A stretch of DNA of 46,517 nt, taken from positions 1-46,517 of the forward strand of contig PFPL01000030.1 in the NCBI GenBank assembly GCA_002793035.1, read 5' to 3'. The notes under the pieces were generated by a model. The model saw nothing but the letters and a program-made list of their open reading frames with translations, made no database searches and was not told the origin of the DNA. How positions within the stretch are numbered: position 1 is the first letter of the stretch; every line of letters starts with the position of its first letter. Positions 8,687-17,127 of the stretch are shown here, piece by piece. Source of the stretch: Candidatus Magasanikbacteria bacterium CG_4_10_14_0_2_um_filter_33_14 (lineage in GTDB: Bacteria > Patescibacteriota > Patescibacteriia > Magasanikbacterales > UBA922). The position numbers were made by a program, and so were the translations under genes.

Positions 8687-8715
8687 AATATAATACATTT
8701 TGTTTATAAAGTCAA
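8687..8715 (-). promoter_or_regulatory. Promoter of the 8.6-kb ncRNA
   Basis: Minus strand: TTGACT (8710-8715), exactly 17 nt, TATATT (8687-8692). The predicted start near 8680 coincides with the first base pairs of the closing stem. Confidence 0.8.
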
Positions 8716-8733
8716 GAGTCTATTATCAATAAA

Positions 8734-8761
8734 AAAAATGACCTTATAAAAAAGTCATTTT
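8734..8761 (-). terminator. Terminator of metG
   Basis: AAAATGAC / GTCATTTT inverted repeat followed on the minus strand by a run of eight T, 44 bp beyond the metG stop. Confidence 0.75.
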
Positions 8762-8804
8762 ATTTTTTGAGTGTGAAGTATAAAGTTTTTAATATTCTGT
8801 CAAA

Positions 8805-10331
8805 TTATTTTTCAAGTCTAGGAAACAATATTTCAGCTTTCTTTATTTCACTTCCTTCTTTTAATTTTCCCCAAATCATCTCTTCTTCTAGAGTTCCTAC
8901 TTCTGTAATTCCTAGTTGGGTCAATATTTTGTTTGCAGTTTCAGGGATAATAGGCAAAATCAATATAGCAATAAGACGCAAACTTTCCACCAAAGTATAA
9001 AGTAGATTTGAGATATCTTCACCATTTTTTGCTTTTTCCCAAGGCTTTTCTACGGAAATAAGAGAATCCAATTTTCCTACAAGTTCATTTATTAATTTTA
9101 CAGTTTCTTCAAAATCAAAATTATCGAAACTATCCAAATATGTTTGCAAAAACTTTAATTCGTGATTTTCTTCTTTATTCCTAGCTGGTATTTTAGAATC
9201 ACTATATTTTTCTATCATTGTCAAAACTCTTGAAGTAAGATTACCAATACCATTTACCAGATGAGCGGTATAAAACTCTTCAAAACGAGAAACAGAAAAA
9301 TCTCCATCTTTGGTTGAGGAAACAGCACCAAGTAAATAATAACGGACAGCATCAGTCCCATATTTTTCTACAACATCTTTTGGATCTATAGTATTGCCGA
9401 GTGACTTACTAATTTTTTCTCCTTCATTTGTCAAATAACCATGAATAAATTCAGATGTAGGTAGTTCCAAACCAGCAGACAAAAGCATAGCAGGCCAATA
9501 AAGAACATGGAATTTACCGATACCTTTGCCAATCACATGAACTACTTCCCTACTATCTTGTCCAACTTGATTCCAATATTTTTGAAATAACTCATTATTT
9601 TCTTCACCATAATTTAGCGCTGTAATATAATTGGACAAAGCATCCACCCATACATACATGATTTGGCTTTCATCACCAGGTACTGGCACTCCCCAATTGT
9701 GAGCACGCTTGACACTACGAGAAATACTAAAGTCTTCCAAGCCACGTTCAATAAAAGCCGACCATTCATTTTTACGAAAGTCTGGGGTAACTTTGATAAT
9801 ATCACTATCCAAAAGTTCTTTTAATTTTTCTTGATAATTTGATAATTTGAAAAACCAATTTTCTTCTTCAACAACTTCTGGTTCAGTCTTATGATCTGGA
9901 CATTTACCATCTTCCAAATCTTCCTCTTTGTAAAAAGCTTCACAACCGACACAATACAGACCTTTGTATTTTCTTTTTTCCAAATCTTCTGATTTGAAAC
10001 TTTGCCAAAGTTTTTTTGCACCTTTGAAATGTCTTTCTTCAGTAGTACGAATAAAATCATCAAATGAAATATTCAAATAATCTTTGAAATTGTAAAAACC
10101 TTTGTAATACTCATCTACGAATTCTTGTACGTCTTTACCTGCTTTTTCTGCTGCCTGCACATTTTTCAAAGAGTTTTCATCTGTACCCGACAAAAAGAAA
10201 ACATCTTTACCCAATAATCTTTGATAACGAGCAACAGCATCGGTTTGAATGTATTCCAAAGCATGACCAATATGTGGTTTACCATTTACATATGGAATAG
10301 CGGTGGAAATGTAATATTTATTTTTGTTCAT
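8805..10331 (-). CDS. metG: Methionyl-tRNA synthetase
   Basis: 508 residues; charges tRNA-Met. Class I signatures are visible: PYVNGKPHIGHALEY (HIGH) near the N-terminus and KISKSLGNTIDP (KMSKS) near residue 295. The zinc knuckle region has CVGCEAFY followed by CPDHK, the single-knuckle arrangement. The C-terminal part is the anticodon-binding helix bundle; no EMAP-like tRNA-binding domain follows. It overlaps the upstream kinase-fold gene by 14 nt, suggesting translational coupling, and has its own terminator. Confidence 0.96.
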   Translation of the reverse strand: MNKNKYYISTAIPYVNGKPHIGHALEYIQTDAVARYQRLLGKDVFFLSGTDENSLKNVQAAEKAGKDVQEFVDEYYKGFYNFKDYLNISFDDFIRTTEERHFKGAKKLWQSFKSEDLEKRKYKGLYCVGCEAFYKEEDLEDGKCPDHKTEPEVVEEENWFFKLSNYQEKLKELLDSDIIKVTPDFRKNEWSAFIERGLEDFSISRSVKRAHNWGVPVPGDESQIMYVWVDALSNYITALNYGEENNELFQKYWNQVGQDSREVVHVIGKGIGKFHVLYWPAMLLSAGLELPTSEFIHGYLTNEGEKISKSLGNTIDPKDVVEKYGTDAVRYYLLGAVSSTKDGDFSVSRFEEFYTAHLVNGIGNLTSRVLTMIEKYSDSKIPARNKEENHELKFLQTYLDSFDNFDFEETVKLINELVGKLDSLISVEKPWEKAKNGEDISNLLYTLVESLRLIAILILPIIPETANKILTQLGITEVGTLEEEMIWGKLKEGSEIKKAEILFPRLEK

Positions 10332-11130
10332 AAGTAATATAATTTTTAAAAATATCTATTAATTCATCTAATTTTTCTAAAGTTTGTCTAAAATTTAATT
10401 GTGCTAGTTTATCATCACGTTTAATTGACCAGTGGTTTATATCAAATATAACTAAATTTCCATCTTTTGTAATAGCAATATTATTACTATGAAAATCAGG
10501 CAAAAAAAAGCTAAAAACTTTATCAGAATCTTCCTCCCACATTTTTTCTAATATTGTTTTTAATTCTATAGCATTATTAACTAATTTGTGTTTTTTTTCT
10601 TTCGAAAGTGACAGATGATTATAATTATTTAACTCATTTAAAAAGATATGACCTGGTAATCTTCTTTGAATCTCATACAAAGAAACACTATCATTTTCAT
10701 TTGCACTAGGAATAAAATAAGAATCTAATAAAAATTTTCTACCTGCATCACTAAAATATCTTCTTAAATGATCTTGTCTTTTACTCAAAACAGTTGCTTT
10801 GTCTACTACAGTAACCTTTCCATTTCCATTATAAGACAAAACCCTTTTTTCTTCATCATTTTCAAATAAAAATTTATCAAAAACACTAAAATTACCCGGC
10901 ACCCAACCATCTTCTGTGGATTTTTTATTATATTCTTTTATCACATATTCATCTTTGGAATCTTCGTCCTTGACCAGTTCAGGTATCCTTTCCAAAATCC
11001 ACGGAGGTAAATCAGCCAAAGTTCTAACGGTAGTAACATGACCTTCATTGAAATTACCTTCTCTCACAGGAAAATCATTTGTCAAAAAATTTGGAATACT
11101 AAATAATTCTCTTTTTGCTCCGTCATTCAT
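10318..11130 (-). CDS. Putative kinase-fold (APH/choline-kinase-like) protein
   Basis: 270 residues, not confidently recognised. The C-terminal part has PDFHSNNIAI followed by VIFDINHW, which resembles the catalytic loop D-x-H-x-x-N and the metal-binding Asp of aminoglycoside-phosphotransferase-like kinases. An N-terminal segment EYVIKEYNKK could supply the nucleotide-binding Lys. No glycine-rich loop is obvious. It lies between rsmI (11-bp gap) and metG (14-nt overlap), so it is probably co-transcribed with translation genes. Kinase fold is inference; the substrate is unknown. Confidence 0.5.
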   Translation of the reverse strand: MNDGAKRELFSIPNFLTNDFPVREGNFNEGHVTTVRTLADLPPWILERIPELVKDEDSKDEYVIKEYNKKSTEDGWVPGNFSVFDKFLFENDEEKRVLSYNGNGKVTVVDKATVLSKRQDHLRRYFSDAGRKFLLDSYFIPSANENDSVSLYEIQRRLPGHIFLNELNNYNHLSLSKEKKHKLVNNAIELKTILEKMWEEDSDKVFSFFLPDFHSNNIAITKDGNLVIFDINHWSIKRDDKLAQLNFRQTLEKLDELIDIFKNYITYEQK

Positions 11131-11140
11131 AATTAAAATT

Positions 11141-11827
11141 TTACTTACTAATAATAATCACAAACTCTCCTTTATCTTTGACCTGCATATCAGCCAAACC
11201 ACCAACAGTACCACGGTAAATAGTTTCAAACTTTTTAGTTAATTCACGACAGATACAAATCTTAGTTTCAGGTTCTAAAAATTCTTGCATACTAGTAATA
11301 GCTTTTAGAATTCTGTGATTTGATTCATAAAAGCAAGTAGTCTGTTCAATATTTTGTAAATTTTGAAAATAAGTCTGTCTACCTTTTTTTTGTGGAGGAA
11401 ATCCCAGGAAAATAAATTTGTCAGTTGGAAATCCAGAAATTGAAAGAGCTGTAACAACAGCAGAGACTCCAGGAATAGGAATTACTTCGTATTTGTTTAT
11501 TGGATTATTAGTTAATTGGTTTATTAGAATATTACCCGGGTCGGAAATTCCAGGAGTGCCAGCATCTGTTACTAAAGCAAGGTTTTTCCCTTCATCTAAT
11601 AAACTAATAATCAAATCAACTTTTTTATCATTACTATGCTGATGATAACTAATAGTCTTGGTACTTATTTCATAATGATTCAAAATCTTTTGAGTAACTC
11701 TAGTATCTTCACACAACACAAAATCTACACTTTTCAATGTTTCCAAAGCACGCAAAGTGATATCTCCTAGATTACCAATAGGCGTTGCCACTATGTATAA
11801 TTTTCCAAAATCAGTTGTCATAATCAT
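11141..11827 (-). CDS. rsmI: 16S rRNA (cytidine-1402-2'-O)-methyltransferase
   Basis: 228 residues. SAM-dependent tetrapyrrole-methylase-fold enzyme that 2'-O-methylates C1402 in the ribosomal P site. Signatures: LYIVATPIGNLGDITLRA at the N-terminus, CEDTRVTQKIL, LVTDAGTPGISDPG, and ELTKKFETIYRG near the C-terminus. Between DPG and the conserved PIPG the chain reads NILINQLTNNPINKYEV, encoded by an 8-nt tandem repeat (11496-11527), about three residues longer than E. coli RsmI there. Length is below the usual 280 because the C-terminal extension is absent. Confidence 0.92.
   Translation of the reverse strand: MIMTTDFGKLYIVATPIGNLGDITLRALETLKSVDFVLCEDTRVTQKILNHYEISTKTISYHQHSNDKKVDLIISLLDEGKNLALVTDAGTPGISDPGNILINQLTNNPINKYEVIPIPGVSAVVTALSISGFPTDKFIFLGFPPQKKGRQTYFQNLQNIEQTTCFYESNHRILKAITSMQEFLEPETKICICRELTKKFETIYRGTVGGLADMQVKDKGEFVIIISK
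11496..11527 (+). repeat. 8-nt tandem mini-repeat inside rsmI
   Basis: Four octamers TTTATTGG, ATTATTAG, TTAATTGG, TTTATTAG within the coding sequence; on the coding strand they encode NQLTNNPINK. Same family as the intergenic copy at 2874-2905. Confidence 0.85.
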
Positions 11828-11882
11828 TGTTTCTTAATTATTGCTTCTTATATAATAACAAATTTGGCAAAAAAATCAACTA

Positions 11883-11911
11883 TTGACAAAAGAATAAAAT
11901 TATGCTAAATT
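11883..11911 (+). promoter_or_regulatory. Promoter of the 70-aa membrane-protein gene
   Basis: TTGACA (11883-11888), 17 nt, TAAATT (11906-11911) preceded by TGC (extended -10). A hairpin with TCAAAT/ATTTGA arms follows in the leader (about 11919-11947). Confidence 0.75.
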
Positions 11912-11976
11912 AAGCTGTCAAATTTGAGGACTTCTCTCATATTTGATCAAGAAAAACCAGAAAAAGGACAAAAAAC

Positions 11977-12189
11977 GTGAGTTGGAAGGAAACATTACAC
12001 AAATGCACCGAAATTGGTGCGGCAATCGGGATCATAATAGGTCTCTTCCTTGGTCCAAAATACACGGACTTCCTCACAGGCATCATCATAGGTCCTTTCC
12101 TATGTGCTTTTCTAGGGATTGTCTTGGGAGCATTCGCAACTCCGGTTGTGAAGTGCCTTCACTCCCTTTTCAACTATATCATCCAATAG
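11977..12189 (+). CDS. Small glycine-rich membrane protein (GTG start)
   Basis: 70 residues: a short polar N-terminus (MSWKETLHKCTE), then two hydrophobic glycine-rich helices (IGAAIGIIIGLFLG and GIIIGPFLCAFLGIVLGAF) with G-x3-G spacing, and a short tail. Start is GTG with AAGGA 7-8 nt upstream. It has its own promoter (11883-11911) and terminator (12249-12274), so it is monocistronic. Codon use is noticeably richer in G and C than the neighbours. Not recognised; topology suggests a helical-hairpin membrane peptide. The longer overlapping frame from 11943 is treated as a shadow. Confidence 0.6.
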   Translation: MSWKETLHKCTEIGAAIGIIIGLFLGPKYTDFLTGIIIGPFLCAFLGIVLGAFATPVVKCLHSLFNYIIQ

Positions 12190-12205
12190 AGGTAAAAAAC
12201 AAAAC

Positions 12206-12239
12206 GTGGGCGAAAAGAAGATATACTTCTCTAGCCCAC
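12206..12239 (+). repeat. Hairpin downstream of the 70-aa gene
   Basis: GTGGGC / GCCCAC arms with an inner AGAAG / CTTCT pair. It precedes the terminator at 12249 and may stabilise the mRNA 3' end. Confidence 0.6.
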
Positions 12240-12248
12240 ACAGATATT

Positions 12249-12274
12249 ATCTTGCAAAAACAAGATTTTTTTTT
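12249..12274 (+). terminator. Terminator of the 70-aa gene
   Basis: ATCTTG / CAAGAT with a 6-nt loop followed by an uninterrupted T-run of nine. Confidence 0.85.
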
Positions 12275-12317
12275 GTTTTTATGATATAATTAAATTTTAA
12301 AATAAATAATAAAATAT

Positions 12318-13709
12318 ATGAAAAAAAGTCTCACTTTTCTGACAATTATTAGTCTACTACTGCCAAACATCAGTTTGGCCACAGAATTCAACCCAAATTT
12401 CATCATCACCGATGAAGCAATGCAAAACAAAGATGCTATGAATGCTACAGACATTCAAGTTTTTTTACAAGAAAAAAACAGTTACCTGAGTGACTTTGTT
12501 ACAGAATATATAGACGGAACCAATCGTAAAGCTTCTTATATTATTTATGATTCCGCACAAAAATATAATATCAGTCCAAAATATTTACTTGTAAAACTAC
12601 AAAAAGAACAAAGTCTAGTAACAGAAGATAGTCCAACCCAAAAACAACTTGATTGGGCCACTGGTTTTGCTGTTTGTGATAGTTGTGCGATGGATGATCC
12701 AAAAATCCAAGAATACAAAGGCTTCGTCAACCAAGTAGATAGTGCAGCAGCCGTCATGCGTAGTTATTATAATAAATATGTTTCACAAAGTTGGATAAAA
12801 CGTGCCGGACAATCTTATACAATAGATGGTGAAATAGTGACCCCAGCCAACAATGCAACAGCTTTTCTATATACTTATACTCCTCATTTACATGGCAATG
12901 AAAATTTTTGGACTATCTGGCAAGCTTGGTTCGAACAAAGCTACCCAGATGGCACTTTGGCAAAGACTTCAGATAGCTCAGATATCTACCTAATTCAAGA
13001 TGGTAAAAAAAGAAAAATTGCCAACATGACTTCTCTTGTCACTCGTTTTGATCAAAATCTAATTATCACCATTCCAGCCTCAGAACTTGCCAAACTAGAA
13101 GCAGGAAGTGAAATAAAATTACCAAACTATGCGATAGTCAATGCACCTTCTGGCTATTACTTACTAGATTATGAATATAAACGAAAATTTGATAGTTACG
13201 ACGTAGTCAAAAAAATTGGTTACAATCCTGATGAAGTAATAGATGTTACAGAAAGTGATTTAAATGATTATAGTCTAGGTGAACCTATTAGTCTAAATGA
13301 AGAAAATGTCACAGGTAAACTCTTGAAACTAAAAGTAAATGGTGAAATGTATTATATAAAAGGCAATAAATATTATCCTATAATTGACAAAAATATAGCC
13401 AAAATAAATTTCCCAGATTTGACAATAGAAGATGCTGAAGTGTCTGAATTTAGTACTTTAAATCGTATGGATCCTATTTTACCAAAAGATGGTTCTATCA
13501 TTGGGATAGAAGGTTCACCTTATATATATGTAATGGAAAATGGTAAAAAGAGACATATCGCTGATGAAAAAGCTTTCAATACTTTTGGCTACAATTGGAA
13601 CAATATCATCTGGTTGAATTTCTATTCAGGACTTATCATACCAGATGGCCAGGCCTTGCAATTAATTGAACAACTTGATACTTTAGATATGGCTACTAAA
13701 GTAGAATAA
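12318..13709 (+). CDS. Secreted protein: lysozyme-like N-terminal domain plus KKR(K/H)IA repeats
   Basis: 463 residues with a signal peptide (KKSLTFLTIISLLLPNISLA). Residues about 25-215 (FNPNFIITDEAMQNKDAMNA, IIYDSAQKYNISPKYLLVKL, QKEQSLV) resemble exported proteins of Actinobacteria and CPR with a glucosaminidase/transglycosylase-like helical domain; the Glu in LQKEQSL is a candidate catalytic residue by analogy only. The rest holds about three repeats of a display-type motif: YLIQDGKKRKIANM, MYYIKGNKYYPI, YVMENGKKRHIADE. Probable cell-wall-associated protein; activity unproven. A TGATATAAT extended -10 lies at about 12281-12289, just after the previous terminator. Confidence 0.7.
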   Translation: MKKSLTFLTIISLLLPNISLATEFNPNFIITDEAMQNKDAMNATDIQVFLQEKNSYLSDFVTEYIDGTNRKASYIIYDSAQKYNISPKYLLVKLQKEQSLVTEDSPTQKQLDWATGFAVCDSCAMDDPKIQEYKGFVNQVDSAAAVMRSYYNKYVSQSWIKRAGQSYTIDGEIVTPANNATAFLYTYTPHLHGNENFWTIWQAWFEQSYPDGTLAKTSDSSDIYLIQDGKKRKIANMTSLVTRFDQNLIITIPASELAKLEAGSEIKLPNYAIVNAPSGYYLLDYEYKRKFDSYDVVKKIGYNPDEVIDVTESDLNDYSLGEPISLNEENVTGKLLKLKVNGEMYYIKGNKYYPIIDKNIAKINFPDLTIEDAEVSEFSTLNRMDPILPKDGSIIGIEGSPYIYVMENGKKRHIADEKAFNTFGYNWNNIIWLNFYSGLIIPDGQALQLIEQLDTLDMATKVE

Positions 13710-13718
13710 TTAAACAAT

Positions 13719-14510
13719 ATGCCCATAGTATTTGCCGGAATTACTCCACATCCACCTATACTAATTGAAAGTATTGGAAAAGGACAAGAAGACAAAATTC
13801 CAAAAACAATCGACGCTCTCTCAAAAATAGAGCAAGATTTGTATATCAGTAAACCTGATGTTTTAGTAATTTTGTCACCTCATAACCAAATCTTTGAAAA
13901 AGTCTTTTCTCTAAATCTTTGTGAAAATTTTACTTCTAATTATGAAAAATTTGGTGATTTTTCTACAGAAGAAAATTGGATAGGAGAAATGATACTGCCT
14001 TATATCATAAAAGAAAAGTCTATTGAAAAAAACCTAAATGTACAACTTATCACCGAAAAAAAACTTGATCATGGAACAACAATTCCTCTACACATGCTCA
14101 CAAAAAATATAAGTAATATAAAAATATTACCGATTGGTGAATCCAAACTGTCACCAAAAGAACAATTGAATTTTGGGAAACTACTCTATGAAGTATTTTC
14201 CGAATCAGAAAAACGCATAGCCATCATAGCTTCTACTGAACTTTCACAGGCTCTAAATAGTGACTCACCAGCAGGTTTTCACAAAGCAGGTCAAGAATTT
14301 GATGACAAAATAATTGAATTATTACAAAACCACAATACTGCTGGAATAGCACAAATAGACTCTGAAATTATAGAGAAGTCAGCTCAATGTGGTTATAATT
14401 CTCTTTTGATACTACTTGGTTGTCTAAAAAACATAAACTATGATTTCAAAAATTTATCTTATGAAACAACACTAGGCATTGGTTATTTAACAGGCGAGTT
14501 TGTTTTTTAA
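13719..14510 (+). CDS. LigB-type (class III extradiol dioxygenase fold) protein
   Basis: 263 residues. The N-terminus GITPHPPILIESIGK is the hallmark of the LigB/AmmeMemoRadiSam-linked dioxygenase-fold family, with His 12 as a predicted metal ligand; VILSPHNQ supplies a second His, and LDHGTTIPLHML holds further conserved His. Length is typical. Aromatic ring cleavage is unlikely in such a genome, so the substrate is unknown; fold-level assignment only. It sits 9 bp after the secreted protein and 14 bp before priA, so likely in one transcript. Distant relative of the MEMO-like gene at 6428. Confidence 0.78.
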   Translation: MPIVFAGITPHPPILIESIGKGQEDKIPKTIDALSKIEQDLYISKPDVLVILSPHNQIFEKVFSLNLCENFTSNYEKFGDFSTEENWIGEMILPYIIKEKSIEKNLNVQLITEKKLDHGTTIPLHMLTKNISNIKILPIGESKLSPKEQLNFGKLLYEVFSESEKRIAIIASTELSQALNSDSPAGFHKAGQEFDDKIIELLQNHNTAGIAQIDSEIIEKSAQCGYNSLLILLGCLKNINYDFKNLSYETTLGIGYLTGEFVF

Positions 14511-14524
14511 ATAAAATTTTATTT

Positions 14525-16393
14525 GTGATTGCAAAAATAATACCAATAAAGAGATTGCCACGAAATTTTTCTTCTTTTGATTATACTGTAGCGGAAAACA
14601 TTGAAGACTCTCTCAAGGTAGGACAATTAGTCGAAATACCCTTCCGCTCCAAAAATATTTTTGGAGTTGTTTTTAGTATAGAAAAGAATGACAATGAAAA
14701 ATTAAAAGAGCTAAAAACAATAATAAATGAAACACCGATTTTTACGAAAAAACAATTGGAAATGTATATAATTCTTGCAGAAATATATCTAGTCTCCCCT
14801 ACTATATTTCTCAAGATGGCACTGCTACCTTTACAAAAAAGAAAGCTAGGGAAAATGGAACTCAAAAATATAGCAAAAATAGAATCAAAAGAAATCAATA
14901 ATTCTTATTTTTTTTACCAATCAAAACAAGAACATAAAAAACTTTTCAAAGAAATAACTGCCAATACTCTTATTATTGTACCTGAAGTCAGGCACATCGA
15001 AGAATTGAAAAAAATGCTCCCAAAAAAACAACAAGAAAAAGTAGCTACTTGGTACTCTGAAATGAGCGACAAAGAAAAATTTGAAACTTGGCTAAACATA
15101 AAAAATGAAGAAAAAACTATTGTAATAGGTACACGCAATTCTATATTTTTGCCATTCAACAATTTAACTAAAATAATCTTGGATTACGAACATGATGAAA
15201 ATCTCAAAAGCTGGGATAGTACCCCAAAGTTTCATACTAAAGACATTTTGAAATTTTTACAAAAGCTTTATTCTTGTGAAATCTTATTTGCTAGTTTTTC
15301 TCCTAGTTTTGAAAAATACTACGAAATAACAAAATCCAAATTAGACTATCAAGGTGAGCTAAATAAAGAAAAATTATTGTTTCCAGAAAATAAAAAAAAT
15401 CTACCTAGTCTTGTAAACCTATCGAACAATAATTTTATTCAAAACAAATCAGTCTTTTCTTTAGATCTCGAAGACCAAATAAAAAATACAGAAAAAGACA
15501 TTTTTATTTATATAAATAAACGTGGTTTTGCTACGACAACTATTTGTCACAACTGTGGCTATATCGCACGTGATCCTGAAAGTAACATGCCACTTATCTA
15601 TGAAAAAAGCACCAACCAACTTTATTCTCCTTATAGCAAATATAGTCAAAAATTCAATCCCTTTTGTCCAAAATGTAAAAGTGAATTACTAAAAAATTAT
15701 GGATATGGTACAGAATTGATAGAGCAAGAAGTATATAAAATATTGAACACCAAAAATACTCACAAGGTTTTGAAGCTCGACAAAGACAGTGTTCAAGAGT
15801 TGAAACCACAAAATAAACCAAAAATAATCATTGGCACCAACGCAGCTTTCAAAGCTATCAATTGGGAAGAAACAGAACTTATTATTTTCCTGGATATCGA
15901 TAGACAATTGGCCATTCCAGAATATCTTAGTCTAGAAAATGTTTGGCACACTATACAAGAAGTAGAATATTATAGACAAAATTCTAGCCAATTTTATATT
16001 CAGACGGCTAACCCCGAACACACTGTTTTTAAGTCACTAGGAGAAAAAGATAGAATATATAGAACCGATTTGAATAACCGCAAAAACCTAGCTTTATTTC
16101 CTTATCAATATATAGTAAAATATTATTGTGGTACAGATACTAGTTTGAAAAGCAAAGAGATAACTGAACAAACTGTCCGCAATATCAATCAAGCGTTGAC
16201 AAAACTAGAAAAAAGTGCTATAGTACTCGGCCCATACGAGATGCAACCAAAGTACTTTCGTAGGCAATATTGGTGGGGTTTTGCTCTAAAAATATCTGAC
16301 AAAAATCCTTTGTCAGTAATCAGGCAACTAAATCAATATATACCAGGAAATTTCAAAATAGACCCTAATCCCATTTCTTTGCTTTCTCCATAA
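14525..16393 (+). CDS. priA: PriA-like primosomal protein with degenerate helicase motifs (GTG start)
   Basis: 622 residues versus about 730 in E. coli. The N-terminal 3'-DNA-binding domain is recognisable (VGQLVEIPFRSKNIFGVVF), as are IGTRNSIFLPF, the DEAH-equivalent DYEHDEN, PKFHTKDI, CHNCGY and YGYGTELIEQEVYKI. The Walker A position (usually GVTGSGKTEVY) reads YFFYQSKQEHKKLF with no GKT; the last helicase motif (QVAGRAGR) is replaced by QEVEYYRQ; and only one CxxC pair plus FCPKC remains of the zinc sites. It probably keeps a DNA-binding or scaffold role in replication restart without ATP-driven helicase activity (inference). The GTG start leaves a 14-bp gap. Confidence 0.82.
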   Translation: MIAKIIPIKRLPRNFSSFDYTVAENIEDSLKVGQLVEIPFRSKNIFGVVFSIEKNDNEKLKELKTIINETPIFTKKQLEMYIILAEIYLVSPTIFLKMALLPLQKRKLGKMELKNIAKIESKEINNSYFFYQSKQEHKKLFKEITANTLIIVPEVRHIEELKKMLPKKQQEKVATWYSEMSDKEKFETWLNIKNEEKTIVIGTRNSIFLPFNNLTKIILDYEHDENLKSWDSTPKFHTKDILKFLQKLYSCEILFASFSPSFEKYYEITKSKLDYQGELNKEKLLFPENKKNLPSLVNLSNNNFIQNKSVFSLDLEDQIKNTEKDIFIYINKRGFATTTICHNCGYIARDPESNMPLIYEKSTNQLYSPYSKYSQKFNPFCPKCKSELLKNYGYGTELIEQEVYKILNTKNTHKVLKLDKDSVQELKPQNKPKIIIGTNAAFKAINWEETELIIFLDIDRQLAIPEYLSLENVWHTIQEVEYYRQNSSQFYIQTANPEHTVFKSLGEKDRIYRTDLNNRKNLALFPYQYIVKYYCGTDTSLKSKEITEQTVRNINQALTKLEKSAIVLGPYEMQPKYFRRQYWWGFALKISDKNPLSVIRQLNQYIPGNFKIDPNPISLLSP

Positions 16394-16411
16394 TTAAACT
16401 TGCTGAAATAA

Positions 16412-16443
16412 TAGTATTATCCTAAATAAATTTAGTAATACTA
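16412..16443 (+). terminator. Hairpin after priA, possible terminator
   Basis: Nested arms TAGTATTA/TAATACTA and CTAAAT/ATTTAG, followed after CAAATA by TTTTTTT. The T-run is offset by about six bases, so function is uncertain. Confidence 0.5.
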
Positions 16444-16507
16444 CAAATATTTTTTTCAAAAATTAACCTTAATAAAAAAAGACTTTAAAAACTTTCGACT
16501 ATTTAAT

Positions 16508-17005
16508 ATGACTCTAGATATCATCACAATTCCAAATGAAAACTTGAGAAAAAGATCCATCGAAGTGGACCTAGATTTTGTAAATGATACTAGTAGCCAA
16601 AAACTCTTTGACGATATGATAAAGACTATGTATGAAGATGATGGTATTGGTCTAGCAGCTCCTCAAATCGGCAAAAATATCCGTGTCTGTGTGATTGGTA
16701 AAGATGCCCTAAAACTAGACAAACATAATACTTTACCTGTAGAAGACTTGATTTTAATAAATCCTACTTGGCAAAAAATAAACAAAAAAACTCATATAGA
16801 TTTGGAAGGATGTCTTTCTGTACCAAAAACTTATGGAAAAGTAAAACGCTACAAAAATATTTATGTAGAAGCACTAAATAGAAATGGAGAAAGAATAGAA
16901 TTTGAAGCCAACCATTTTTTTGCTCGTGCAATACAACATGAAGTAGATCATCTTGATGGAATTTTATTTATTGACAAAGCGACTGGAATTTACGAAGTAG
17001 AATAA
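16508..17005 (+). CDS. def: Peptide deformylase
   Basis: 165 residues; removes the formyl group from nascent N-formyl-Met peptides. All three signatures are present: GIGLAAPQIG (motif 1), EGCLSVP (motif 2, metal-binding Cys) and HEVDHLDG (motif 3, two His ligands and catalytic Glu). Length is typical. fmt, its usual partner, lies downstream at 17729, but an unrelated gene on the opposite strand interrupts the pair. Confidence 0.96.
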   Translation: MTLDIITIPNENLRKRSIEVDLDFVNDTSSQKLFDDMIKTMYEDDGIGLAAPQIGKNIRVCVIGKDALKLDKHNTLPVEDLILINPTWQKINKKTHIDLEGCLSVPKTYGKVKRYKNIYVEALNRNGERIEFEANHFFARAIQHEVDHLDGILFIDKATGIYEVE

Positions 17006-17012
17006 AATAAAC

Positions 17013-17031
17013 ACACGCTAAACGTGTTTTT
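17013..17031 (+). terminator. Terminator of def
   Basis: ACACG / CGTGT hairpin followed by TTTTATT, 8 bp beyond the def stop codon. Confidence 0.65.
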
Positions 17032-17075
17032 ATTGATTTTTATTTATATTTTAGATAAAATAAGATACAATCAGG

Positions 17076-17100
17076 TGGGTAGACAAAAAATGTCTACCCA
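17076..17100. repeat. Perfect 10-bp inverted repeat between converging genes
   Basis: TGGGTAGACA / TGTCTACCCA with a 5-nt loop, 28 bp beyond the stop of the minus-strand 164-aa gene. There is no adjacent T-run on the minus strand, so it may be an mRNA-stabilising hairpin or weak terminator. Confidence 0.6.
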
Positions 17101-17127
17101 ACCCGATACACACCACAGATTTATGTG

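Larger units (their letters stand above)
8472..8804. other. Gene-free interval between cvpA and metG
   Basis: 333 bp without a protein gene. Going down the minus strand it holds the metG terminator, the promoter, body and terminator of an ncRNA gene, and about 50 bp of A+T-rich leader before cvpA. Confidence 0.8.

Noticed and set aside
11943-12284. 113-aa ORF overlapping the 70-aa membrane protein
   Set aside because: The 70-aa frame has the better RBS placement, clean membrane topology and ends before the hairpin; the 113-aa frame reads through the terminator.
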